Assembly: GCA_022560025.1 (NCBI GenBank)
Contig: JAFISE010000199.1
Span: 1 to 51,861 of the forward strand
From: Stagonosporopsis chrysanthemi
Lineage: Eukaryota > Ascomycota > Dothideomycetes > Pleosporales > Didymellaceae
Direction: 5' to 3'
Length of the DNA stretch: 51,861 nucleotides
Position 1 is the stretch's first letter. The number at the start of each line of letters is the position of its first letter. A model generated the notes under the pieces. It ran no database searches, was not told where the DNA came from, and worked only from the letters and a program-made list of their open reading frames with translations. Both the position numbers and the translations under genes were made by a program. Positions 19,804 through 30,217 of this stretch are shown here, piece by piece.

Positions 19804-20490
19804 CAAGACGTGGCATCCACAGATCGGGAAAGCCGTCCGGGCGTGTTTGCGAAAGCCAAGACTGTGGTTTGTGTCTCATGTGATGCGGGCAAGAGAGGTC
19901 GGGAATTAGCCGAGGTGGCACACTTGCGTTGGATCTGGCGGGGTTCGCATCAGATCAGCGGCATTACTACTAAGTATGGCTTAATCTCGGTCCCATTCTC
20001 TTAGCCTTCACTGCTTTCTCCTAGCGCCAACACATTTTCCTGCACGTTTTCCGCACGTGGCCCGCATTTTCTCCGGATCACCCCACGCATTCGTCTCCGC
20101 GATTTGACAATTTCTCCACATTTGGCTGGAGCCTCTGCAGTGACTCGCATAGCAGCGGAATATGCGTCGGGTTGAATCAGTTTTGACTTTGCAACCTCAG
20201 CCATCGCGTAACTGCTAAGACTTTCATGGAGTCACAGCCGCTGCCTATGCTCTTCACAGCATTGCACCCGCTGTTCCAGGCGAACGCGCTTTTGCTAAAG
20301 GGCCTTTCAAGCTTGCCTGACCTCAAGTGGTGGCATAAGCTCACTTGGCGCGTCGGGTGGCGGTCAGCGAAGGCTGTGATGAGGATGAAACGGGCATCGG
20401 TGCATGTTGAACATGGCAGCTGCCTCGGCGCAGACTTCTCGCAGTGTAGTATGCCCCGGTTTGCGGAGAAGCCTGCTCATTCACCAAATC

Positions 20491-20497
20491 TATAAAG
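20491..20497 (+). promoter_or_regulatory. TATA-like element of the permease gene
   Basis: TATAAAG located 81 bp upstream of the permease ATG at 20578, followed by a pyrimidine-rich leader. Confidence 0.4.
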
Positions 20498-20577
20498 TGA
20501 CCCACTCGCCCGGCTGTTCGGGTCCTTGTCGATCACCCTCAACTTCAACGTCGAGTCTGTTGAGATCTACTCGCAAA

Positions 20578-22243
20578 ATGGCAGATAACAAAGAGACACT
20601 CGGGTCTATCACCCATCAGCTGAGTGCAGTCGATGATGACCTGCGCAAGGGCGGCGATATTCAGGAGAAGACGGTTGCTTCAGTAGCTCTTGGTAAGTTC
20701 TACGTATTCACCAATTGGAACTCAGTAATATTGACCTTCTGAAGCTGCTGCAATGGAGGCCTCAAAGCCTAAGCTGTTGTCGAAGAGCATGATTCAACTG
20801 TACATGATCATGGGCATCGGGTACCTCGTCTCCACCATGAACGGTTTTGATTCGTCTCTCATGGGAGCCATCAACGCCATGAAGCCGTACCAGAACACAT
20901 TCGGCCTCTCTGGGGAGGGTTCCAGCGCTGGCATTATCTTCATCATCTACAACCTGGGACAGATTGCAGCCTTCCCGTTCTGTGGTTTCCTCGCGGACGG
21001 ATACGGCCGCCGTATGTGTATCTTTGTTGGATGCGGGCTTGTTCTGGTTGGAACCGCCGTTCAAGCCACTGCAAATGCCACGGGACACTTCATTGGCGGC
21101 CGATTCCTTCTTGGTTTCGGGGCCTCGATCGCCTCCGCAGCTGGACCCGCCTACACTGTCGAGCTGGCCCATCCAGCCTACCGTGGTACAATGGCTGGTA
21201 TGTACAACAACTTCTGGTGGTTGGGCAATATTTTGGCTGGGTGGACGACCTACGGAACCAACAAGAACTTCGACAACTCATGGGCTTGGAGACTGCCAAC
21301 TATTGTGCAGTGCTTCATACCAGGACTCGTCATGCTTGTCATTTTATGGCTACCTGAAACCCCTCGCTGGCTATTAGCAAAGGACAGGCGTGAGGAGGCC
21401 ATTGCTGTCATGGCCAAATATCATGGTGATGGCAACGAGAACCACCCCCTGGTCCAACTCCAACTCCGCGAAATCACCGAAGATTTCTCAGTCACACGAA
21501 ACGACAACCCTTGGTGGGACTTCAGCGAGCTTTACAATACAAGGGCTGCTCGCTACCGAATGATGATGGTCATCGCCATGGCTTTCTTCGGACAGTGGTC
21601 CGGTAACAACGTTGTGTCATACTTCATGCCGTCCATGGTCAAGAACGCGGGTATCACCGATCCTAACAAGCAGCTGCTCATCAACGCAATAAACCCTATC
21701 TTCAGTATGCTGGGTGCTATCTACGGAGCTACCCTCCTTGATACGCTCGGTCGCCGTAAGATGTTGCTCGGCGGTCTTGCAGGCGGTCTTTTCTTCTACG
21801 TTTTGTTGACTGCGTTTACCGCTACTGCAAAGCCATCAAACGACCTCGCTTACGGCACCATTGTCTCCATCTACTGCTTCGGTATCATCTTTGCCTGGGG
21901 TTGGACGCCACTCCAGACTCTGTACGCTGTCGAGTGTCTCGAGAACAGGACCCGTGCGAAGGGTTCCGGAGCAAACTTTCTCTTCCTCAACATTGCCATG
22001 GTCGTCAATACATACGGTATTTCGGTCGGTATGGAGAAGATTGGCTGGAAGTTGTACTTGGTGTACATCGGCTGGATCTGTGTCGAGATTGCCTTCATCT
22101 ACTTCTTCTTCGTCGAAACCGCTGGGAAGACATTGGAAGAGCTCAAGGGGATCTTCGAAGCACCCAACCCCCGCGCAGCCTCTCTCAAGCGCGCTAAGAT
22201 TGAGGTTGCTGATGGTCAGATTCACAATGTTACCGACGCATAA
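20578..22243 (+). CDS. lacpA: MFS sugar transporter, lactose-permease-like
   Basis: Two exons, 20578-20692 and 20745-22243, giving 537 aa. The 52-nt intron begins GTAAGT and ends CTGAAG; splicing joins TVASVAL to AAAMEASKPK. Twelve hydrophobic segments are expected. Sugar-porter signatures are present: MNGFDSSLMGAINAMKPY after helix 1, ADGYGRRMC, PETPRWLLAKDR, DTLGRRKMLL, ENRTRAKGSGANFLF and a final ETAGKTLEELKG. Plasma-membrane proton symport of a sugar is the family function. The divergent beta-galactosidase argues for lactose or another beta-galactoside as substrate. Hexose or cellodextrin transport would be the alternatives. The symbol is by analogy with the A. nidulans pair. Confidence 0.85.
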
Positions 22244-22998
22244 ATAGGACGGTGTGAAGAGGTCAAGGTATCCGTAACTTATGGCTTTAAGGCCCTATAA
22301 CTTTCAGTTGCGCGCTGAAAAATGATATTTGATGGTTCAAATCTACACTGTTGGTTGAAATGCATGTGCGCCATGTCTGAAGATGACACCGCCACAACTC
22401 AAGCACTGACCCGATCACCCACATGGCATACACGTGGTGACAAAACCTACATTAGTCTCGACTATTACTCCCAAGGCTAGCCAAGTAATTCTTGTCGCGG
22501 TCCCTTCTACAGAAAAGCAAAACCACGTGCCCGAAAAGCTTCTCTCGTCTATGTCGCATCTGAGGGGAGTTCAGCTACTCCCGGATTATTTTATTTGGAC
22601 TTCGAGAGACGATTTATTCTGCTGCATACTCGTTGATCGATGAAGATGGCACAAATCTTATCTGAGGGCCTCCGAGGAATTGCGCTTTGCCCTATCCTCG
22701 CGTCGGCTGAGACATGATCTGTTCACTGATACACAGTTCGCTGTAATTCTTGTCAACTGCCCTTTTTTATAAGCCAGAATCTGGGTCTAGGCTGGTCGGC
22801 GATGTCTGTCTTTCCTGAACCCAGACAAACAGTGGTCTGTGACAGTGTCTTCGCCTTAACCATGGGCCCAGTACTATTCAAGCTAGCTCGACGGCAGCAT
22901 AGAAAAAGGCAGCAACCGTCACTGCTTGTCCATAAAACTCCCAACGTCTTTTTCATGTTGCTGAGATCTTGAACTTCTACGAAATACTGCCTGCGATT
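22244..22998. other. Intergenic region between permease and Pro/Ser-rich gene
   Basis: 755 bp containing a permease 3' region and the promoter of the next gene. A TTTTTTATAAG element lies at 22763-22773. No conserved frame or RNA gene is visible. Confidence 0.5.
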
Positions 22999-24033
22999 AT
23001 GGCACTGGATCGCCCCCAAGCCAACTCACTTTTCGTTCCGATACCTACTTCCGAACTGTGGCAAGTTCGGCGCTCATTCACTCCCCGACGTGCAACATAT
23101 CCTCTGCTCGGACATCATGACACTCCCACTATCCCGCTCTTATCGTTTTGGGATCCAGAGACACCCTCGCCAGTATCTTCGAGCTCACCGCCAGTCCCTT
23201 CCACAACTTCTTCATTGGTCTCTATCTTTGCGTCATCTCGAGTCTCATCCAAGTCACCTGCGACCACACCGTCAACTTACGATCCGCAACCCAAAGAGTT
23301 TGATACCTCACCGCGCGAGGAACCCGAAATAAGACCGCCAAGACGTCCATGTCTACTGCTTCCACCAAGATCACGACACCCTACCACTTCGCTGTACCCG
23401 CCCACATCACCACATTCATCAGTATTGCCATGCTCACCTCAGGTGCCATACTCGCCAACGACACCCACATCACCACTCAATCCCTTCCTCTACCCACCCC
23501 GACCCCGGCTGATCGCGGACCCATTCCTCAAGCTCGCCTCGCCACTCCTCCCCGCATCGCCGTTGTCCATCTTCGATCGCGCCATCTCACCCACGTCGCC
23601 TACGTTGCTGCAAAGAAGGAGGCCCTCGCGAGGGGAGCCTAGCTGGGAGGCTACATTTGTTCGTGCGACGGTCCTGAGTACGGGAAACAGCAAGGCGTGG
23701 GAGGGACTCAGCCCGACGTTTCTGTGGCCCAGGACTCCGCCAGGCGTACCGCTATGTGATCCAACTGCCAAAGGGGTGCTGATCGATTGTGATGACGTTG
23801 TCAAGCGAGAGAGGAGAAGCTCTGCCCTCGTCACCGGCGAAGTTCATGCAGCCGAGGCACAGCATGTGGATGGCAAGAAGATGAAGATTGATTTCTACCA
23901 CTTCCTCGCTCTTGAGCGTGCTGCTGCCCTGGACCGGTTTTCTGTGGTCTCGTCATTTGTGCCCTCGAAGAAGCGATCTGTGAAGGAGAAGTGGAAAAAG
24001 CTGCTTCGTCGGCACAGGATGGATGACATCTGA
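22999..24033 (+). CDS. Pro/Ser-rich hypothetical protein
   Basis: 344 aa in one exon; the open frame starts at a TTG, and the first ATG is at 22999. The first two thirds are dominated by Pro, Ser and Thr (for example SPTTPTSPLNPFLYPPRPR) and are probably disordered, with many SP/TP sites that could be phosphorylated. The last 110 residues are more ordered, with WEGLSPTFLWPRTPPG and a C-terminal block IDFYHFLALERAAALDRF followed by a basic end (SVKEKWKKLLRRHRMDD). No known domain is recognised and no function is assigned. Reality is supported by a sustained 1-kb frame and a structured C-terminus. It borders a large gene-poor gap. Confidence 0.6.
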   Translation: MALDRPQANSLFVPIPTSELWQVRRSFTPRRATYPLLGHHDTPTIPLLSFWDPETPSPVSSSSPPVPSTTSSLVSIFASSRVSSKSPATTPSTYDPQPKEFDTSPREEPEIRPPRRPCLLLPPRSRHPTTSLYPPTSPHSSVLPCSPQVPYSPTTPTSPLNPFLYPPRPRLIADPFLKLASPLLPASPLSIFDRAISPTSPTLLQRRRPSRGEPSWEATFVRATVLSTGNSKAWEGLSPTFLWPRTPPGVPLCDPTAKGVLIDCDDVVKRERRSSALVTGEVHAAEAQHVDGKKMKIDFYHFLALERAAALDRFSVVSSFVPSKKRSVKEKWKKLLRRHRMDDI

Positions 24034-25612
24034 CCATATCCGAGCAAAGGTAGTTGGTCCATTATTTGGAATAGGCTTCAGTTCTGATTGTTGGTGAGTA
24101 TACACAGGTATGCTGTTCATGGACTGTGATTTGATGATTTCTCAGAATCCACTGCTTCTACTCATTTGTGGGTCTGGCGTAACGTGTTTTCTTTATTGGC
24201 AAAGCAATGTACATATACTCTGATTTGCATTGGTACGATAGATATGGTGTGCGCTCTGCATGATACTCATTGTCTGTCTCATCTTTGCGATGTCTTCCAC
24301 AATTGACTGTATAGATTATGGCTGCAGTGTACAGACGAAGGGACGACGGTACATATTCTATGTCTTGCATGATAAGGGAAGCTTATCAGATCGTTTTACT
24401 TCTATCTTGGTGGGCACTACATCCGTCACCGATGCAACGGATGAACGAGCACTTCCGACGATCCGGCGCAGTGTTTTCACGTTATCTTGCTAACCCACCG
24501 GAGTGGTACATGGGGTGGGACTCTAGCACTGCATATCAGGACGGCGGACACTAGCAGCGGAGTCCAGACATGGGTATGCATACATGGATCTACGCAAACG
24601 CTCTGCGCGTCTTTTTTGTCGCGATTCATAGACAGCGGAGCAGGGGTCTTTGTTTATGCACATGTATTTAGGATTTTCTTGAGCTTATCAGGCTGAGGTA
24701 GCTGTACGTAATTTGTGACGATAAATTTAAAACGCACTGATGCTTCGCCAAACCTGACAGATACGAGCGCGTCAAAAGCGTTAACGCCGCTTGATCAAGT
24801 TGCGTCTTGACACGCACGCTTTGTCAGGCCTTCAAGCGTTTGTTCCTGCATGCGGCCACGTTTTGAGTATCCTGAATTTCTTTCACGTAAAGCGTACGGG
24901 TGGCAACATACCCCGCAGAGCTTGTGAGAACTAATACGAGAGTCTGGGGAAGGTGGACCAAGCCGTATCTACCATTACCTAAGTAGCGATTGACGTGCGC
25001 AGCTTTCCAGTTGGTCTGTTTCTTCCTGATGGATTCTTTAACGTAACAGCTCCATAATAAGACGGGCGATTATGCACCCCAGGAGAGTTCAATAGAAGAT
25101 CTGGAGAAACCTGGGGTCTCGGATGTCGTGATGCGGCTTGTGTCGGCTGATCATTATTGTCTGTGCCTGAGGCTGAATGCCACAACCCAGATCTGCGCCA
25201 CCAAGAGTGAGAAACGGAAGTCAACACTCGGTGCGCCTCTGGAGATTCATGCATGCAGGCGTTCGGCACTGACTGTTACGCTGGTGCTTCAGCACATCTA
25301 TGGCTGACGATGGTGTCTTTGTGAAAATTTTCACCCTTAGCAACGTGCACGGGGAGACCGGATGCGCCCCCTGACAGACTCTCACTGCACGCGAATGTTG
25401 TGTAGCTCGAGATCGAGTCTCTGTGACCCGGGTGTTAGACTCGGTGACATGTGGTAGTGCCACACTTGTACGGAGCCTCAGGGCCAGCTACACGTGTAAG
25501 ACACCACGCAAGGCAAACCGTAACGTGGTCAGACCAAACGGAACGTGCTGCCGAACCCTGTGTTGCCTACAGAACCCTCTGCGGAGCGGCACGTTGCGGC
25601 TGTTGAATACGT

Positions 25613-25698
25613 ACAGTGTACGGTAGGTCCAGGAGAGAAATCGCTGCGCTCACGACAAGCGTCGCGGTGTTGACAGTGTATGGTAGTTGCACGCGAGA
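25613..25698. repeat. Imperfect direct repeat, 26 bp, 60 bp apart
   Basis: Copies at 25613-25638 and 25673-25698 share ACAGTGTAYGGTAGKT and the GAGAA end, with about six mismatches over 26 bp. It may be a decayed 60-bp duplication. Confidence 0.55.
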
Positions 25699-26010
25699 AG
25701 ACCCAATAAACGTGGGTCTGTCACAAAGTCCGTGTCGAAGATCACAAGCTTAGACACCCCAACTGTCAGTTATCAGTGGAGCCGCCCCAACACGAGGAAA
25801 AGTGGGCTGCCAGGTCTCTGTCTTGACGTCGGGCGATAAGTACTATTCAACAATGCAGACAGTGGCAGTCTCGATGCTTGGTGTAAGCGTGTTTAGGAGG
25901 CAAAGATGTGAGTCGACCGGTCTGTACGAATTCCATTTGAATGCGCACTAGGCTGATCGCGGGCTGCACTTGGCGAATGGGAATGGCGCGAGTAAGCTCT
26001 TCTTGGTTGC

Positions 26011-26050
26011 GATTGGCTACGACTGGCTACGACTGGCCACGATTGGTCGG
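26011..26050. repeat. 10-bp tandem array GAYTGGCYAC, 4 copies
   Basis: Four consecutive decamers: GATTGGCTAC, GACTGGCTAC, GACTGGCCAC and a diverged GATTGGTCGG. Two units contain ATTGG, the reverse of CCAAT. Confidence 0.8.
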
Positions 26051-26257
26051 TGAAAGGACGGTAGGCGCGAGGCTCTCTTGGAGATGACGATGCTTGCAGC
26101 TATGCTTTGACGATAGCCAGCAGCGTAGAGCTAGATCAGCGACCGAAGAACGAACTGCGCAGCCTCTTATGCCAGTGTTGCGCCTCTCACAACAAGAGGC
26201 AAATCAAGGGCCCCCACGCGCGATAAGGACACTCCGAACGGGGTGTTTGGCGGTGCT

Positions 26258-26271
26258 GGGGGGGGGGGGGG
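26258..26271. repeat. G14 homopolymer
   Basis: Fourteen consecutive G in the gene-poor interval. The length may be uncertain if the assembly came from noisy reads. Confidence 0.85.
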
Positions 26272-27486
26272 CACCTGAAACTGGCGCTGCTGGCCTGATG
26301 CAATGATAGCAGCGCCAAGTACCCATGTCAATGGTCATGTAACGCAAGGATATCGCGACACAGGACAGGCGCCCAAACAATACACCACCGCGCCGCCCGG
26401 GCTCCTGTGTTGGCTGGGCGGGCAACACGTCGACTGGCGGCAGATGTCGTCTGCTTGCATGCACGGCCAGGTGAGAAATATCGGACGCCTCAGCAGCCAC
26501 CTGCTCCATTATGACAAAGTCAAATGAGCGGGAGCGTGATGATACGGCGGCCAAGCGAGCGATGCCTTAATTCAAGCCGACTAGCGCGCCAAAAACGGCA
26601 GGTGCTCGTAGTAGGCGAGGAATGGGGAAAGCACACGTGAGGTTTGCCAGGCTAAGCTCGCCGTAATTCGTCTCCAATTCCCTTTCAATTGCTTGGCCAT
26701 GTTCACAGCCACCAGGCCCGCTCTTCTCGAAGGTTGCTGCAGTGTAGCGCGCGTCGCGGCAGAGGGAGCCAGGTTATCGGCAGGCTCGCGGTAACATGGT
26801 GACATGCCCGGACGGGCAGTTGACAAGGAATGGGCGTTCTGTCTAATGGGACGAAAGGTTCCGCAGCCGATGAAAGGCGGGCCAGCCAAGTGGTGCCAAG
26901 TGCGTACTCTGGTTCTAGAAAGATTGCTGGAACGCCGTGTCTATGGATGGGAGCGCTGTTATCAGTCCGTGTTGGGCTTCATCTCCGCTCCACGCACCTG
27001 GTCTGACCAACAGGCCTCCCCAGAATCCACTGTAATTCTCGCTGGCCTGCCCAGCGCCCCCCGCCACCGATGCCAATGCGCAGAACGTCCCGGGGATGGA
27101 AAGAGCCAAGCACGCCGAGCGCCTTCCCCTGCTAGCTCGCTCTCGTCCAACGCTTCTTTGACAGGCGGCGCGACGGTGCTCGTGTGCGCCAGCCATTCAC
27201 GGTTGCGCGCGAGCGTATCAGTCCGCTACCCTCACGCCCCGGCCTCCCACCGTAAAGGATGCGCCGGCTGCTAGCCAAGACGTCTCTTACACTGTGTGCC
27301 CCGTGCACAGCATCCAGAGGGGATCGCTACTGCCCGGTCGCGCCGTGAGCCCAGTCGACTGTTTGCGGCACAGGCTAAAGCACTCCCCTTCTGCTGATCC
27401 CGTAACACATTAAAGAGCGCGCCTGCCCGGCCTCTACCTTGCCTTGTTCTTTATTCTGCCCTTCCTTCTTTCGCAGATCGCCCATC

Positions 27487-29355
27487 ATGGACCACGAAAA
27501 GGTCGCTCCCATCGACGAGAAGGCGCCTCAGGGTGTTACTCAGCCCACCGTCTCTTCCCAGGAGGAGTACAATGGCGAATGGCGTGAACAGGAGGACTTC
27601 ATGACCCGCAATGGTCTCAACTTGAAGTCCTTCCAGCGCCGCCCCAAGGGTGGCCCAATGGTCGTGCTCGACAAGTCCATGAAGACGCGCCATCTGCACA
27701 TGATTGCCATCGGTGGTTCCATCGGTGCTGGTTTCTTCGTCGGTTCTGGTGCTGCCCTTGCCAATGGTGTAAGTTGCCAGTCCCGCAAACGTCAGTCGTT
27801 GAACAGACGCTAATGTGACATTCAGGGCCCTGCTACTCTCTTCTTGGATTTCAGCATTATGGGTATTATGATCTTCAACGTCGGTATGTATATTCCTGGT
27901 ACATCAAGGCGACACGTCTGACAAGCATTTAGTCTACGCTCTTGGTGAACTCGCTGTCATGTATCCGGTCTCTGGTGGTTTCTACACCTACTCTACTCGC
28001 TTCATCGATCCGTCTTGGGGTTTCGCCATGGGCTGGAATTACGTCTTCCAATGGGCAGTTGTCTTGCCGCTTGAAATCAACGTCGCCGCTATTACCATCG
28101 GATATTGGGAGAACGCTAAAAGCGTCCATATCGGAGTATGGATGTTCATCTTCTGGCTGTTCATCATCGTCATCAACGTTTTCGGAACCCTGGGTTACGC
28201 CGAGGAAGAGTTCTGGTCATCTTGTCTCAAGCTGTCCGCCACTGTCATCTTCATGATCATCGCCTTGATCTTCGTTCTTGGTGGAGGTCCTTCCCGCGGT
28301 CTGTACGACGAGTACTGGGGAGCTCGTCTCTGGTACGATCCCGGTGCTTTCAGGAACGGATTCAAGGGGTTCTGCACTGTCTTCGTAACTGCTGCTTTCT
28401 CCTTCTCCGGTACCGAGCTTGTCGGTCTTGCCGCTGCTGAGACCAAGAACCCTCTCAAGTCACTTCCTGGTGCCGTCCGTCAGGTCTTCTGGCGTATTAC
28501 TCTCTTCTACGTCCTCGGCCTTACCTTCGTTGGTCTGCTCGTCCGCTCTGACAACCCCGATCTTCTCGGTGCGTCCGGCGCCGATGCCTCGCCCTTCGTC
28601 ATCGTCGGTCGTGATGGTGGTCTCCCCGGTTTCGACAGCTTCATGAACGTTGTCATTCTCGTCTCCGTTGTCTCCATCGGTGTCTCCGGTGTCTACGGCG
28701 GTTCCCGTACCTTGACTGCTCTCTCCGAGCAGGGATACGCGCCCAAGATTTTCACTTACATGGATCGCTCCGGTCGCCCTCTCGCTTCTGTCTTGTTCAT
28801 CCTGCTGTGGGGTGCCCTCGCCTACATGAACCTTGCCGCCACCGGTGAAACCGTCTTCAACTGGTTCCTCTCGCTGTCCGGTCTCGCTGCCCTGTTCACC
28901 TGGGGCTCCATCTGCCTTTCTCACATCCGCTTCCGCAAGGCTTGGGCTTACCACGGTCACACCGTCGATGAGATCCCGTTCAAGGCCGCCGGTGGCGTCT
29001 ATGGATCTTGGCTCGGTATCTTCATCATTGTCATCGTTCTTATGGCCCAGGTATGTTTTACAAGATCTCACAAATGTATTCATCAACTAACAATCCACAG
29101 TTCTACACTGCTATCTCACCCATCGGCAAGCGCCTCGGTACCGCAGAGGATTTCTTCAAGGCCTACCTCGCCGCTTTCGTCGTCGCTGCTTTCTGGATCT
29201 GCGGCTACTTCTGGAAGCGCACTGGATGGCTTAGGACCGCCCAGATGGACGTTGATACTGGCCGTCGTGAGCTCGACTGGGATCTCATCAACCGCGAGCG
29301 CGAGGAGATGAAGGCCTGGCCCGCGTGGAAGCGTCTCTGCGCCCGCATCTTTTAA
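27487..29355 (+). CDS. Amino-acid permease (fungal AAT/YAT family)
   Basis: Four exons, 27487-27768, 27826-27883, 27933-29050 and 29101-29355, giving 570 aa; introns are 57, 49 and 50 nt. Joins restore ALANGGPATLFLDF, IMIFNVVYALGELAV and IVLMAQFYTAISPIG. The family signature follows a cytosolic N-terminus of about 70 aa: RHLHMIAIGGSIGAGFFVGSG, then GELAVMYPVSGGFYTY. Twelve membrane helices are expected. Other family segments are FSFSGTELVGLAAAE and GVYGGSRTLTALSEQGYAP. It imports amino acids by proton symport at the plasma membrane; a general (Gap1-like) or broad specificity is likely but not readable. The C-terminal cytosolic tail is charged and ends near Trp and Lys residues. It stands alone between two gene-poor stretches. 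Confidence 0.92.
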
Positions 29356-30146
29356 GCGCCTTATCATGCAACCTGTTGTATGCTGGCGGTGTAATGTGGA
29401 TGTCTGGGAGTGGACATTGCTATGTTGTGATGTTGAGATGATACCTACTACTTAAGTGTGTAATATTTACCTTCGCTCGAATGAACGAAAGTTCTCGTTC
29501 TAATACTTTTGCCTGTGCGCGAACTGTTCATCAACGCTTACTCTTGAACATCTTGATGGCTCACACGCAACCATTTTCCCGACATACCTTCTGCCATCTT
29601 TGCTTCCGGCTTCGCCAAGGAATACGAGTTTGTACTTTCCGAACGCCGTCGCACCACCAACCACGATGGCACAACAGAATGGTCTAAGCATGGGGTTAGA
29701 ATTCGTAGTCATCACTTTGACGAGCATCAGAGACCAAATGGAGCCGCGCAGGGGTTCGAGTGTCTCGCCGTGGTGTACAGAAAGGAGCTCATCACGCCCA
29801 CGGTTCAGACAGCTAAAATTCTCACCTTTTGACATTAAAATGTTGTTCCTCAAGTTTTTACCAAGCGCGTTGCACTGGACTCTTGAGCTCAGGGGCTTAC
29901 TGTGAGAGGGCCGACGTTCAAGCCAGAGCAGACCTACACCACTCGCCACGACAGTAACAAGAGAGACCAGCCCCACAACGGATTAGAATAGGAACTCAAG
30001 CCGAGAGGACGTTTCGAGTTCCGCACGCAACTAGCAGACACCGAATTTGCATCACTTGGTAGTGAGTGTAGTCAAAAAAAAAAAGAGATTCGGTAGTCCA
30101 CCATCAGCAAAAAGAAGGTTTCCAATTCAATCATTGACAGAATGCT
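29356..30146. other. Intergenic region before the tRNA
   Basis: No gene recognised; a 158-codon minus-strand frame begins only at GTG and has no domain. An 11-A run lies at 30074-30084. Confidence 0.5.
30109..30113 (-). terminator. Pol III terminator of tRNA-Gly
   Basis: Five T on the minus strand, 33 nt after the tRNA 3' end; a longer T11 at 30084-30074 would serve as backup. Confidence 0.6.
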
Positions 30147-30217
30147 TGCATTCTCCGGGACTCGAACCCGGGCCAATTGCTTGGAAGGCAATTATGATAC
30201 CCTTTCACCAAGAATGC
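30147..30217 (-). tRNA. tRNA-Gly (anticodon UCC)
   Basis: 71 nt including the discriminator A. The acceptor stem GCATTCT pairs with AGAATGC. The D arm is GTGA/TCAT. The anticodon stem is ATTGC/GCAAT around the loop CTTCCAA, giving anticodon TCC. The T arm is CCGGG-TTCGAGT-CCCGG. No intron. A perfect B box (GGTTCGAGTCC) is visible. It decodes GGA. Confidence 0.95.

Larger units (their letters stand above)
19708..20577. promoter_or_regulatory. Shared divergent promoter of the beta-galactosidase/permease pair
   Basis: 870 bp between the two ATGs, with no open frame of interest. It holds a CGG-N11-CCG site at 19787-19803, two GGCTAA hexamers on the minus strand (19906-19911 and 20001-20006), CreA-like SYGGRG words at 19938-19943 and 20126-20131, and a TATAAAG 81 bp before the permease ATG. 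Co-regulation of the two genes is an inference from layout. Confidence 0.65.
24034..27486. other. Large gene-poor interval
   Basis: About 3.4 kb with no recognisable gene. The longest frames (up to 156 codons, 26804-27274) show no domain. It contains a 60-bp-offset imperfect direct repeat (25613-25698), a 10-bp tandem array (26011-26050) and a 14-G run (26258-26271). No terminal inverted repeats or transposase fragments are seen. The last part is the amino-acid permease promoter with a pyrimidine-rich leader. Confidence 0.5.

Noticed and set aside
26804..27274. 156-codon frame upstream of the amino-acid permease
   Set aside because: No domain and odd composition; more likely promoter DNA.
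26200..27486. HGATAR (AreA-type) sites upstream of the amino-acid permease
   Set aside because: About four found and about four expected by chance, so no enrichment.
29500..29976. 158-codon minus-strand frame after the amino-acid permease
   Set aside because: Opens at GTG, no domain, no splice or codon-use support.
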